Source: Vampirovibrio chlorellavorus (GTDB lineage Bacteria > Cyanobacteriota > Vampirovibrionia > Vampirovibrionales > Vampirovibrionaceae). From it: a stretch of 64,000 bases of DNA. Under the pieces are notes generated by a model. That model saw only the letters and a list, made by a program, of their open reading frames with translations. It was not told where the DNA came from and did no database searches. Below are positions 17,948-25,874 of the stretch, in pieces (the first letter of the stretch is position 1; every line of letters starts with the position of its first letter). Location: assembly GCA_003149345.1 (NCBI GenBank), contig QFWI01000011.1:1-64000 (forward strand). Direction: 5' to 3'. The translations under genes were made by a program, and so were the position numbers.

Positions 17948-19342
17948 ATGGCTCTGGATCCTGTAATGTTGTCTCGTGTGCAATTTGCCTTAACCATCAG
18001 CTTTCACTATATTTTTCCGGTGTTTAGTATTGGTTTGGGCCTGTTATTGGTGATTATGGAAGGCCTGTACCTCAAAACCGGCCGTGAAGTTTATCACCAG
18101 ATGACCCACTTCTGGGTGTCCATTTTCGCCCTGATTTTCGGAATTGGGGTGGCCTCGGGCATTGTCATGGAATTTCAATTCGGCACCAACTGGGCCAACT
18201 ACTCCCGGTTTGTGGGCGATGTCTTTGGTAGCGCCTTGGCGGCGGAAGGACTCTTTGCTTTCTTTCTGGAATCGGGGTTTCTAGCCGTGCTGTTGTTCGG
18301 CTGGAACAAGGTCAGCAAGCAAATGCACTTTCTCTCTACCGTCCTGGTGTGCCTGGGGGCCCACTTTAGCGCCGTGTGGATTGTGGTGGCCAACTCCTGG
18401 CAACAAACCCCGGCTGGCTTCCATCTGGTAGAACACAACGGCGCCATGCGGGCGGAAATTACCGACTTCTGGGCCATGGTCTTCAACCCTTCCTCGGTGG
18501 AGCGTCTCAGTCACGTCATTACCGGTGCCTGGTTAGCCGGAGCCTTTTTATTACTGAGTATCAGCGCCTTTTACCTCATCAAGCAAAAGCACCTGGAAGT
18601 GGCCAAGGCGGGTATGAACATCGGCTTGACCGTGGCGCTCATCGCCTCTTTCCTGCAACTGGTCACCGGCCACGAATCGGCTCTGGTGGTGGCCAAGCAC
18701 CAACCGGCCAAGCTGGCCGCCATGGAAGGCCATTTCCACCCTTATAAAACCGCCGATTTGTACTTATTTGGCTGGGTGGATGAAAAAGCGGAAAAAACAC
18801 ACGGCCTGGCCATTCCGGGTGGACTGAGCTTCCTGACTCACAACGACTTCCAAAAGCCGCTGGTTGGGCTGGGCAAGTTTCCCAAATCCGAGCGTCCGCC
18901 AGTCAACATCACCTTCCAGATGTATCACCTGATGATTGCCATTGGCATGACCCTCATCGGCCTCAGTGTGCTGGGCGTGATTCTGAAATGGAAAGGCACC
19001 TTGTACACCTGCAAACCGGTGCTATGGCTGTTTGTATTTGCTGTACTACTGCCCCAAATCGCCAATCAGGCGGGCTGGGCCGCTGCGGAAATCGGACGGC
19101 AACCCTGGATTGTCTACGGCCTTCTGAGAACCTCTCAGGGTATTTCCCCGGTGGTCAAAGCGGATGACATTTTAGCCTCCATCATTCTGTTTTCAAGCGT
19201 GTATACGCTGTTATTCATTCTGTTTGTCTATTTGCTGAACCAAAAAATCAAAAAGGGCCCGGTGTTTCAGGATCACGATTCCGTCCACCTGGATCCGCGC
19301 TTAACCACACAAAGCCGGGAGGGCGACATCAATGTTCTTTGA
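17948..19342 (+). CDS. cydA: Cytochrome bd quinol oxidase subunit I
   Basis: 464 residues, nine or so membrane helices. It oxidises quinol and reduces oxygen to water without pumping protons, with high oxygen affinity. The axial haem His lies in ISFHYIFP (about H20), and [11 protein letters not shown] carries the haem b558 Met region. The quinol loop between helices 6 and 7 is of the short type. ATG 17948 is preceded by CTGGAGGG at good spacing, favouring it over the upstream TTG at 17921. cydB follows with an 11-bp overlap. With no other terminal oxidase in view, this points to life at low oxygen. Confidence 0.97.
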   Translation: MALDPVMLSRVQFALTISFHYIFPVFSIGLGLLLVIMEGLYLKTGREVYHQMTHFWVSIFALIFGIGVASGIVMEFQFGTNWANYSRFVGDVFGSALAAEGLFAFFLESGFLAVLLFGWNKVSKQMHFLSTVLVCLGAHFSAVWIVVANSWQQTPAGFHLVEHNGAMRAEITDFWAMVFNPSSVERLSHVITGAWLAGAFLLLSISAFYLIKQKHLEVAKAGMNIGLTVALIASFLQLVTGHESALVVAKHQPAKLAAMEGHFHPYKTADLYLFGWVDEKAEKTHGLAIPGGLSFLTHNDFQKPLVGLGKFPKSERPPVNITFQMYHLMIAIGMTLIGLSVLGVILKWKGTLYTCKPVLWLFVFAVLLPQIANQAGWAAAEIGRQPWIVYGLLRTSQGISPVVKADDILASIILFSSVYTLLFILFVYLLNQKIKKGPVFQDHDSVHLDPRLTTQSREGDINVL

Positions 19343-20363
19343 AGCACTGGATCTGAATATCGTCTGGTTTTTACTGGTGGGCATCCTGCTGACGGGTTAC
19401 GCCATGCTGGATGGCTTTGACCTGGGCGTGGGCATTTTGCACCTGCTGACCAAAACCGACGAACACCGGCGATTGATGCTCAATTCCATCGGCCCGGTGT
19501 GGGACGGCAACGAAGTGTGGCTGGTCACCGGCGGCGGCGCCCTGTTTGCGGCTTTCCCGGATGTGTATGCCACGGTGTTCTCCGGCTTTTATCTGCCTTT
19601 TATGATTCTGCTGGTTATGCTGATCTTTCGAGCCGTGGCCATTGAATTCCGCAGCAAAGAACCCAAGTCCTGGTGGCGACAGGCCTGGGACGCCAGCTTT
19701 TCCGTCAGCAGTACCGTTAGCGCCCTGCTATTTGGGGTGGCGTTGGGTAATATTGCCTTGGGCATTCCCCTGGACGCCAAAGGCGAATTCGCAGGTACTT
19801 TTTTAGGATTGCTGAACCCCTACGCCTTGCTGGTGGGCTTGACCACCGTGGCCCTGTTTGCCATGCACGCTTCCATTTACGTGGTGATGAAAACAGACGG
19901 TGAGCTGCAAGCTCAGGCCCGCGGCTGGATTAAAAACACCATCGCCTTTTTTGTCATCTGCTATGTGACCACCACCATGGCCACCTTGCTGTATGTGCCG
20001 CAAATGACGGAACATGTCAGGAGTCAACCTGGATTTTTCGTGCTGGCCCTGCTCAACATGCTGGCCATTGCCGCCATTCCCCGGGACATTTACTATGGGC
20101 GGGACTTACGGGCCTTTGCCTTTTCCTGTCTGAATATTGCCTTGCTGATGGCCCTGTTTGGGCTGGGTGTTTTCCCGTACATGGTGCCGTCCAACCCGAA
20201 CCCAGAATGGGGCTTGACCATCTACAACGCGGCCTCCTCTCAAAAAACCCTGGAAATCATGCTGATCATCGCCATCCTGGCCATTCCCATGGTCACGGCC
20301 TACACCATCAGCATTTACTGGATCTTTCGGGGGAAGGTTAAACTGGACGCCAAAAGCTACTAG
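19332..20363 (+). CDS. cydB: Cytochrome bd quinol oxidase subunit II
   Basis: 343 residues, about eight membrane helices, the partner of CydA. It begins with the family pattern (VWFLLVGILLTGYAMLDGFD, then LGVGIL) and keeps the GPVWDGNEVWLV motif. Its start lies inside the end of cydA (11-bp overlap) with GGGAGGG just before it, so translation is probably coupled. No CydX-like small subunit or cydCD assembly genes follow; a terminator comes 19 bp later. Confidence 0.97.
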   Translation: MFFEALDLNIVWFLLVGILLTGYAMLDGFDLGVGILHLLTKTDEHRRLMLNSIGPVWDGNEVWLVTGGGALFAAFPDVYATVFSGFYLPFMILLVMLIFRAVAIEFRSKEPKSWWRQAWDASFSVSSTVSALLFGVALGNIALGIPLDAKGEFAGTFLGLLNPYALLVGLTTVALFAMHASIYVVMKTDGELQAQARGWIKNTIAFFVICYVTTTMATLLYVPQMTEHVRSQPGFFVLALLNMLAIAAIPRDIYYGRDLRAFAFSCLNIALLMALFGLGVFPYMVPSNPNPEWGLTIYNAASSQKTLEIMLIIAILAIPMVTAYTISIYWIFRGKVKLDAKSY

Positions 20364-20381
20364 CCACAACCATACAAAACA

Positions 20382-20417
20382 ATCCCCTGAAAGCAAGCGC
20401 TCCGGGGGATCGTTTTG
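20382..20417 (+). terminator. Rho-independent terminator after cydB
   Basis: ATCCCC (20382-20387) pairs with GGGGAT (20405-20410), followed by CGTTTT. It lies between the converging cydB and the secreted-protein gene. Confidence 0.7.
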
Positions 20418-20442
20418 TGTTCGGCCCTCACACGGTGGGACA

Positions 20443-20994
20443 TTACCAATATCCGCGCACCGCTGATTTAGACTCTGTTTTCATGGGCTCTTGCGCTTGA
20501 GGCTGGGCAGGCGTGATTTGCGTGTTCTCCTGAGCTTCTTCAACCTTCTCGGTAGACTCTTCCACCGCCACCGCTGCAGGGCGCTGAGTCACCGTGCCCT
20601 GAGTCACCAGCAAACTGTCGGGATCCTGATAACTCAGGAAGCGAACCTCGTCGCTGACCGGATTGAAGTAACGAAAGGCCACGGTTCGGTAACTATTGGC
20701 CGGAACCACCCACGAATACTCCTTCCCGATGCGTTGTACCGTGTCAAAGCGCATGGCGTAGGGATTGGGGTTATATAGGGTGATGGCTACCTGGCGTCCA
20801 AAGCGCAGGTGATCGGCACTAAAGGTGCCAGGCCCAGGCGTCATGGTCATGGATTTAGTAATGGCTCCTGGATAAGAAACCGTATCCTGCCGCACCTGCC
20901 CGGATAGACCTTCCGCCCGGGCATAAGCCGATACCACCGCCAGCAACCCCAAGGCAAAAACCCCGGTTCTGGCCACATTCCGTAGAATTCGCAT
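20443..20994 (-). CDS. Secreted cupredoxin-like protein lacking copper ligands
   Basis: 183 residues. A signal peptide ends near residue 27 (VVSAYARA, then EG). Residues about 45-115 look like a cupredoxin-type beta-sandwich: a strand FGRQVAITLYNPNPYAMRFD and then VPANSYRTVAFRY. The His and Cys that would hold copper are absent, so it is not an electron carrier. The tail is Glu/Gln/Pro-rich and ends RGYW. The start at 20994 is supported by GAGGG 8 nt upstream; a longer reading from 21141 lacks support. Its function is unknown. Confidence 0.65.
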   Translation of the reverse strand: MRILRNVARTGVFALGLLAVVSAYARAEGLSGQVRQDTVSYPGAITKSMTMTPGPGTFSADHLRFGRQVAITLYNPNPYAMRFDTVQRIGKEYSWVVPANSYRTVAFRYFNPVSDEVRFLSYQDPDSLLVTQGTVTQRPAAVAVEESTEKVEEAQENTQITPAQPQAQEPMKTESKSAVRGYW

Positions 20995-21267
20995 GGCGTA
21001 ACCCTCTTCTATTCTGTTTTTGTAATCATCTAGCGATGAATTAGAGAGAACCGTACAACCTAAAAAAATAAATGCCCTAACAGTAAAAGGCATCAGGCCT
21101 AAAAAAAATATTCCCCGCCTGTCTATAACCCAAGAACTCAAGTATTTTAAAGCCTTCTTGAAAGGCCAAAACTATGGAATCACATTGCTTTTCAGCTTCC
21201 AAAACGTACAGAGCCCCTCTTGGTTTTATGGAACAAACCCGGCCTCTTCGATCAAGCGGCAATCCTC

Positions 21268-21299
21268 AAAAAAGGTCGGTTTGTTACAAAAAGCCGACC
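21268..21299 (-). terminator. Minus-strand rho-independent terminator with no obvious gene
   Basis: Read on the minus strand, GGTCGG (21299-21294) pairs with CCGACC (21279-21274), with a second short pairing in the loop, and six T follow (21273-21268). It would end a leftward transcript that starts somewhere in 21300-21835, where no minus-strand gene is recognised. Confidence 0.5.
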
Positions 21300-21436
21300 C
21301 GGCAAAACCCTTGAACCCGAAAGCAAAATGCGAAAATTGGCACGCCATGGCTCTGCCTATTGTCAAGCCTCCAAAAGCCCGCTTAGCGCCGCATGTGGAA
21401 AGTTTTACATACTAAACACGTAGTTGCTTAAACTAT

Positions 21437-21465
21437 TTGCATGGGATTGCTAAAAACTGTATAAC
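21437..21465 (+). promoter_or_regulatory. Candidate nrdBA promoter
   Basis: TTGCAT (21437-21442), exactly 17 bp, then TATAAC (21460-21465). A transcript from here would carry about 360 nt of leader before nrdB. No paired NrdR boxes could be identified. Confidence 0.4.
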
Positions 21466-21581
21466 AGAAGTGTAAGCAGCCTTTCCGAATCGGGCATTCC
21501 ACGGGAAAAACCGGTTCACACTGTCTATATTCACGCACCCTTCGTAGTGGGGAGTCAGAGTTTAGGATGAGTCCTGCAACA

Positions 21582-21725
21582 GGCAGTGGGAAAAGGTTGA
21601 AACCCGGATTATTAGAAGATTGCATCAAGCCCCTGGATAATTTGTTTCAGTAAAAACCGCTGCCCGGTCAGGAAGTTGATCAGTCCTCATAGCGTAAAAA
21701 ACTCAAGTTAGTTCTGGCCACTGCC
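21582..21725 (+). promoter_or_regulatory. Possible structured leader RNA upstream of nrdB
   Basis: An 8-bp perfect long-range helix GGCAGTGG (21582-21589) with CCACTGCC (21718-21725) encloses about 130 nt. Inside are purine-rich single-stranded patches (GGGAAAAGGTTGAAACCC, and GTCAGGA at 21667-21673). Two of these resemble pieces of the cobalamin-riboswitch core, but the order and spacing do not match. I call it only a candidate cis-regulatory RNA. Confidence 0.25.
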
Positions 21726-21835
21726 CCTTGTGCATAAAGGGATTGGTTTTTGCTGGTTTGCTTAAGACGTTCCATTTTTTCCATTCTCTATATTTCCACA
21801 TAGCTACGCGAAACAATCCATGAAAGGAAAGCCGC

Positions 21836-22876
21836 ATGTCCAATGCTATGCCCTCATTAGCGTATCAGGTCAATCAACGCCGCATCATCAACGGTAAAGA
21901 CGATGTAGTGCAACTCTACCCCATCAAGCACCAGTTCGCCTGGGATGGTTACCTGGCTGGAAACGCCAACCACTGGCTGCCCAACGAAATCTCCATGCAG
22001 AAAGACATCGAGCAGTGGCGCTCCAACTCCATCCTGACCGATGATGAGCGTCGGGTGGTCAAAATGGCCCTGGGCTTTTTCACCACCGCCGATAGCATTG
22101 TGGCCAACAACCTGGTACTGGCGGTCTATAAGCACATCACCTCGCCAGAGTGCCGCATGTACCTGCTGCGCCAAGCATACGAAGAGGCCATTCACACCCA
22201 CGCCTACCAGTACATCGTGGAAAGCCTGGGGCTGGATGAGTCTGAAATTTTCACCATGTACCAGCGCATTCAGGCCATTTACGACAAGGATCAGTTCGCC
22301 TCCGAGCTGGTACCCAACTTGTTAAAACCGGATTTCGCCACGGGCACGTTTGATATGGATCAGTGCTTCCTGGAGAACCTGATTGACTTCTACGTGATTA
22401 TGGAAGGCATTTTCTTCTACTCTTCCTTTGCCGCCATGTTGTCCTTCCGTCGCCGGAACCTGCTGCCTGGAACCGCTGAGCAGTTCCAGTACATCATGCG
22501 GGATGAGTCCATGCACATGAACTTCGGCATTGAGATGATCCACCAGATCATTATTGAGCAGCCGACCCTGTGGACGGAAACTTTCCAGCGCAAGATCAGC
22601 AATAAAATCGTGCGGGCCGCCGAACTGGAAGAGGCTTATGCCCATGAACTGATGCCCAACGGCATTTTAGGAATGAACGCTTCCAGCTTTCAGGACTACA
22701 CCCGCTATATCGCGGATCGTCGCTTAAATGCCCTGAACCTGCCCACCCGCTTCCAGGCCAAAAACCCCTTCCCCTGGATGAGTGAGGCGGTGGATCTCAC
22801 CAAGTCCAAAAACTTTTTTGAGACCCGGGTCACCGAGTATCAGACCGGTGGGGCCCTGGAGTGGGATGACTTCTAG
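21836..22876 (+). CDS. nrdB: Class I ribonucleotide reductase small subunit
   Basis: 346 residues. It houses the di-metal site and tyrosyl radical that start nucleotide reduction. Metal ligands can be read as D86 (TADSIV), E117 and H120 (YEEAIHTHAY), a later Glu in EGIFFYSSF and the Glu/His of RDESMHMNFG. The radical Tyr is Y124, four residues after H120, as in the canonical class Ia enzyme, so this is not a Tyr-less variant. The C-terminal tail ends in acidic/aromatic residues (ALEWDDF) that would dock to NrdA. GAAAGGAAAG precedes the ATG. nrdA follows after 56 bp. Confidence 0.97.
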   Translation: MSNAMPSLAYQVNQRRIINGKDDVVQLYPIKHQFAWDGYLAGNANHWLPNEISMQKDIEQWRSNSILTDDERRVVKMALGFFTTADSIVANNLVLAVYKHITSPECRMYLLRQAYEEAIHTHAYQYIVESLGLDESEIFTMYQRIQAIYDKDQFASELVPNLLKPDFATGTFDMDQCFLENLIDFYVIMEGIFFYSSFAAMLSFRRRNLLPGTAEQFQYIMRDESMHMNFGIEMIHQIIIEQPTLWTETFQRKISNKIVRAAELEEAYAHELMPNGILGMNASSFQDYTRYIADRRLNALNLPTRFQAKNPFPWMSEAVDLTKSKNFFETRVTEYQTGGALEWDDF

Positions 22877-22932
22877 TCATCCCCCGGTAGTCCAATCCAC
22901 GTTTCGTTCAACCAATTAATAAGGAACTGTTT

Positions 22933-25344
22933 ATGTCCGCAATCTTGGTCCGTCGTCGAGACGGCAGCCTGGAGCCCATTCAGGAAGACAAAATCAATCA
23001 CGTCATTCAAGAAGCCTGCGAGGGCATTGATGGGGTGAGCTGGTCTGATGTGGCCTTGGGCTGTCAGTTGTCCTGGTACAGTGGCATTAGTACCGAGGAA
23101 ATTGATGAATCCGCCATTATGTCGGCCCGGGCTTTGATTGAAACCCATCCCAACTACGCTTACGTGGCGGCCCGGCTGGTTTTAAAGGTACTCTACCAGC
23201 AGGTTTTTGGGCCGGTCAATGCCCGCGAGCAATCCATCCAGAACTTGTATGAGACTCATTTTGCCGATTATCTGCAACAAGGGGTACAAGCGGGTATTCT
23301 GGACTTCCGGTTGCTGGAATTTGACCTGCAAAAGCTGTCCAAGGCCATCGATAGCAAAGCGGATCACCACTTCCAATTCCAGGGTATTCAGGTTCTCAAG
23401 GATCGCTACCTGATTCGGAACCGGGAGCAGAAGCTGATCGAATTACCCCAGTGGATGTGGCTGCGGGTGGCCATGGGCTTGGCCATTTTGGAGCCGGCCC
23501 ATAAAGAAGAAAAGGCCATTGAATTCTACAACTTGCTGAAAGACTTTTTCTATGTCTCCAGCACCCCCACCCTGTTCAGCTCCGGTACCGTACACCCCCA
23601 GCTGTCTTCCTGCTTCCTGAACACCGTGGATGACAGCATTGAGGGTATTTTCAAGGTTTACACCGATAATGCCCGCTTGTCCAAATGGGCGGGTGGTATT
23701 GGGACCGACTGGACGCCCATTCGGGCTACCGGCGCCCTGATTCAGGGAACCAACGGCCAAAGCCAGGGTCTCATTCCCTGGTTGAAAATCGATAACGACG
23801 TGGCCATTGCCGTGAACCAGGGTGGTAAGCGCAAGGGGGCCCATTGTGCCTACCTGGAAACCTGGCACCTGGACATCGAAGACTTCCTGGATCTGCGGAA
23901 AAACGTAGGCGATGAGCGCCGCAGAACCCATGACATCAACACGGCCAACTGGATTCCAGATTTGTTCATGAAACGGGTACAGGCCGATGCGCACTGGACA
24001 TTGTTCAGCCCGGATCACGTGCCGGAATTGCACGATTTGTACGGAAAAGCTTTTGAAGAAGCTTACACCCAGCGCGAAGCCGAATTTGACGCCGGTCAGA
24101 TTCTGGGGAAACGCATTGAGGCCAAAACGCTGTGGCGCAAGATGCTGACCATGCTGTTTGAAACGGGTCATCCCTGGGTCACTTTCAAAGATCCTTGCAA
24201 CGTGCGCTCCCCTCAAGATCATGCCGGTGTGGTGCATAGCTCCAACCTGTGTACGGAAATCACCCTGAACACCAACTTGCAGGAAACGGCTGTCTGTAAC
24301 CTGGGTTCGGTTAACCTGGCCCGGCACGTGGAAAACGGAGCCATCAACTACAAGCGTTTAAGCGAGAGCGTTCGTCTGGCCGTGCGCATGCTGGATAACG
24401 TCATTGACATCAACTACTACCCCACCCAGGAGGCCAAAGAGGCCAACATGAAGCACCGGGCCATCGGCTTGGGCATGATGGGCTACCAGGAGATGCTCTA
24501 TCAACTGGATATTCCGTTTGCTTCAGAAAAGCACCTGGAAGTGGCCGATGAGCTGATGGAACGCTTTAGCTACGAGGCCATCAACGCTTCCGCGGATTTA
24601 AGCGAAGAGCGGGGTCACTACGCCAGCTTCAAGGGCTCCAAGTGGGATCGGGGAATCTTCCCGCTGGACACCATTGACATGCTGGAAGCGGAGCGTGGCC
24701 TGCCCATTGAGTGCGATCGCGTTCAGCGTTTGGATTGGAGTAGCCTGAAGGCCAAAGTGGCCAAGACCGGTTTGCGCAACTCCAACCTGATGGCCATTGC
24801 CCCCACTGCCACCATTTCCAACATCGTGGGCACTACCCCTTGCGTGGAACCCACTTTCAAAAACCTGTTTGTGACCTCCAACCTGTCGGGCGAGTTCACG
24901 GTGATTAACCAGTGGCTGGTGCAGGACCTTGAAAAACGGGGCTTATGGGGGCCCAACATGGTGGCCGCGCTGAAGGCCGCCGATGGCCAGCTGTCCAAGC
25001 TGAAAAACATTCCGGCGGATCTCAAGGAAAAGTACCCGGAAGTGTTTGAAATCGATCAGACCTGGTTGATTCGGGCTTGCGCCGTGCGGGGCAAGTGGAT
25101 CGATCAATCCCAGTCCCTCAACCTGTTTGTGGCCAAGCCCAGCGGCAAATTACTGCACGAGCTGTACACCACCGCCTGGAAAATGGGCCTCAAAACCACC
25201 TATTACCTACGAACCCTGGGGGCTAGCCAAGTGGAGAAATCCACCGTGGATCAATCCCAATTCGGGAAAACCCACTTACGGCAAGCCGAAACCCAGCCGC
25301 AGGCCTGTAGCATCGATAACCCCGATTGCGAAGCCTGCCAGTAG
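22933..25344 (+). CDS. nrdA: Class I ribonucleotide reductase large subunit
   Basis: 803 residues. It reduces ribonucleoside diphosphates to deoxy forms. An N-terminal ATP-cone (about residues 3-95, beginning ILVRRRDGSLEPIQ) gives dATP feedback control. The catalytic core has the active-site SSNLCTEITLN (Asn, Cys, Glu), the first redox Cys in QLSSCFLNTV, and the finger loop PTATISNIVG. The C-terminal CEAC pair receives electrons from thioredoxin or glutaredoxin. It is followed by a strong terminator. No intein or intron is seen, unlike many nrdA genes. Confidence 0.97.
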   Translation: MSAILVRRRDGSLEPIQEDKINHVIQEACEGIDGVSWSDVALGCQLSWYSGISTEEIDESAIMSARALIETHPNYAYVAARLVLKVLYQQVFGPVNAREQSIQNLYETHFADYLQQGVQAGILDFRLLEFDLQKLSKAIDSKADHHFQFQGIQVLKDRYLIRNREQKLIELPQWMWLRVAMGLAILEPAHKEEKAIEFYNLLKDFFYVSSTPTLFSSGTVHPQLSSCFLNTVDDSIEGIFKVYTDNARLSKWAGGIGTDWTPIRATGALIQGTNGQSQGLIPWLKIDNDVAIAVNQGGKRKGAHCAYLETWHLDIEDFLDLRKNVGDERRRTHDINTANWIPDLFMKRVQADAHWTLFSPDHVPELHDLYGKAFEEAYTQREAEFDAGQILGKRIEAKTLWRKMLTMLFETGHPWVTFKDPCNVRSPQDHAGVVHSSNLCTEITLNTNLQETAVCNLGSVNLARHVENGAINYKRLSESVRLAVRMLDNVIDINYYPTQEAKEANMKHRAIGLGMMGYQEMLYQLDIPFASEKHLEVADELMERFSYEAINASADLSEERGHYASFKGSKWDRGIFPLDTIDMLEAERGLPIECDRVQRLDWSSLKAKVAKTGLRNSNLMAIAPTATISNIVGTTPCVEPTFKNLFVTSNLSGEFTVINQWLVQDLEKRGLWGPNMVAALKAADGQLSKLKNIPADLKEKYPEVFEIDQTWLIRACAVRGKWIDQSQSLNLFVAKPSGKLLHELYTTAWKMGLKTTYYLRTLGASQVEKSTVDQSQFGKTHLRQAETQPQACSIDNPDCEACQ

Positions 25345-25375
25345 GCACAAGTTACTTTCATACGCTTATGAGGTT

Positions 25376-25420
25376 CCCCTCTTCCCCGGTTTAGTGCCGT
25401 GTGGAAGGGGGGCTTTTTTT
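25376..25420 (+). terminator. Rho-independent terminator after nrdBA
   Basis: CCCCTCTTCC (25376-25385) pairs with GGAAGGGG (25403-25410), followed by seven T (25414-25420). The T run touches the stop codon of the converging pilin gene. Confidence 0.85.
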
Positions 25421-25754
25421 AAAAGCTAGTACCACCTGCACCACAAGGACTTTTTCCGCAATATCCGCCTGCCGTGCTGGCGGTGCTGGGCAGGGAGGGC
25501 GCACTTCTGTCAGCGGCTGGCGTTGAAGCGGGATTGGTTCCACCACCGGCACTGGCCACGGCAGGAGAGCGGGTGGACTGCCCCTCGATTTGGGAAGCCA
25601 AGTCAGCCAACAGGCCTTGAACGGAAAGACCCAGAACGTTCAAACTGGCAATAGCCACCGAGGCCACAATGGCCAGCACCAAACCATATTCCACCAGGCT
25701 TTGGCCCTTGACGGATTGCGTCCATAAACGCTGCGATCGTTTCAAAGCGGTCAT
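25419..25754 (-). CDS. Flp/type IVb pilin-like protein with a Ser/Pro/Gly-rich tail
   Basis: 111 residues. The class IVb prepilin motif is clear: a short basic leader ends at G17, then QSLVEYGLVLAIVA with Glu at mature position 5 and Tyr at 6, the start of one membrane helix. Flp pilins usually end soon after the helix; here a low-complexity tail (Ala/Ser/Pro/Gly) follows, with two Cys near the end (CGKSPCGAGG). No tad assembly genes are nearby, so it is an orphan pilin or a TadE-like minor component. GGGAAG lies 8 nt before the ATG at 25754. Confidence 0.75.
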   Translation of the reverse strand: MTALKRSQRLWTQSVKGQSLVEYGLVLAIVASVAIASLNVLGLSVQGLLADLASQIEGQSTRSPAVASAGGGTNPASTPAADRSAPSLPSTASTAGGYCGKSPCGAGGTSF

Positions 25755-25874
25755 CTTTGTACTTCCCACTTACTACCAATCTTTTTGCGAAACCCGATTT
25801 TCAAAATAGTGTTTGCATCGGTTTCGGTCAGCACCGGCTGAACTTGAATAATTTGTTACAATTGTTGATAAAGT

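Larger units (their letters stand above)
20995..21835. other. Long intergenic region before nrdB, with no gene I can support
   Basis: About 840 bp without a convincing protein gene; the short frames here lack ribosome sites or sensible composition. It holds a minus-strand terminator (21268-21299), a plus-strand promoter candidate (21437-21465) and a possible structured leader (21582-21725). I looked for RNase P, tmRNA, SRP and 6S RNA signatures on both strands and did not recognise them. Confidence 0.6.

Noticed and set aside
21158-21628. Short frames on both strands in the nrdB upstream gap
   Set aside because: No ribosome sites, uneven composition, no recognisable protein features.
21582-21725. 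Cobalamin riboswitch before nrdB
   Set aside because: GGGAA and GTCAGGA pieces are present, but the conserved core does not follow in the right order or spacing; kept only as an unnamed structured leader.
21518-21800. NrdR box pair
   Set aside because: Two CTATATT-like sites occur, but they are about 270 bp apart and do not match the NrdR consensus.
23443-24327. 294-codon minus-strand frame opposite nrdA
   Set aside because: Shadow of nrdA; no start site or domain features.
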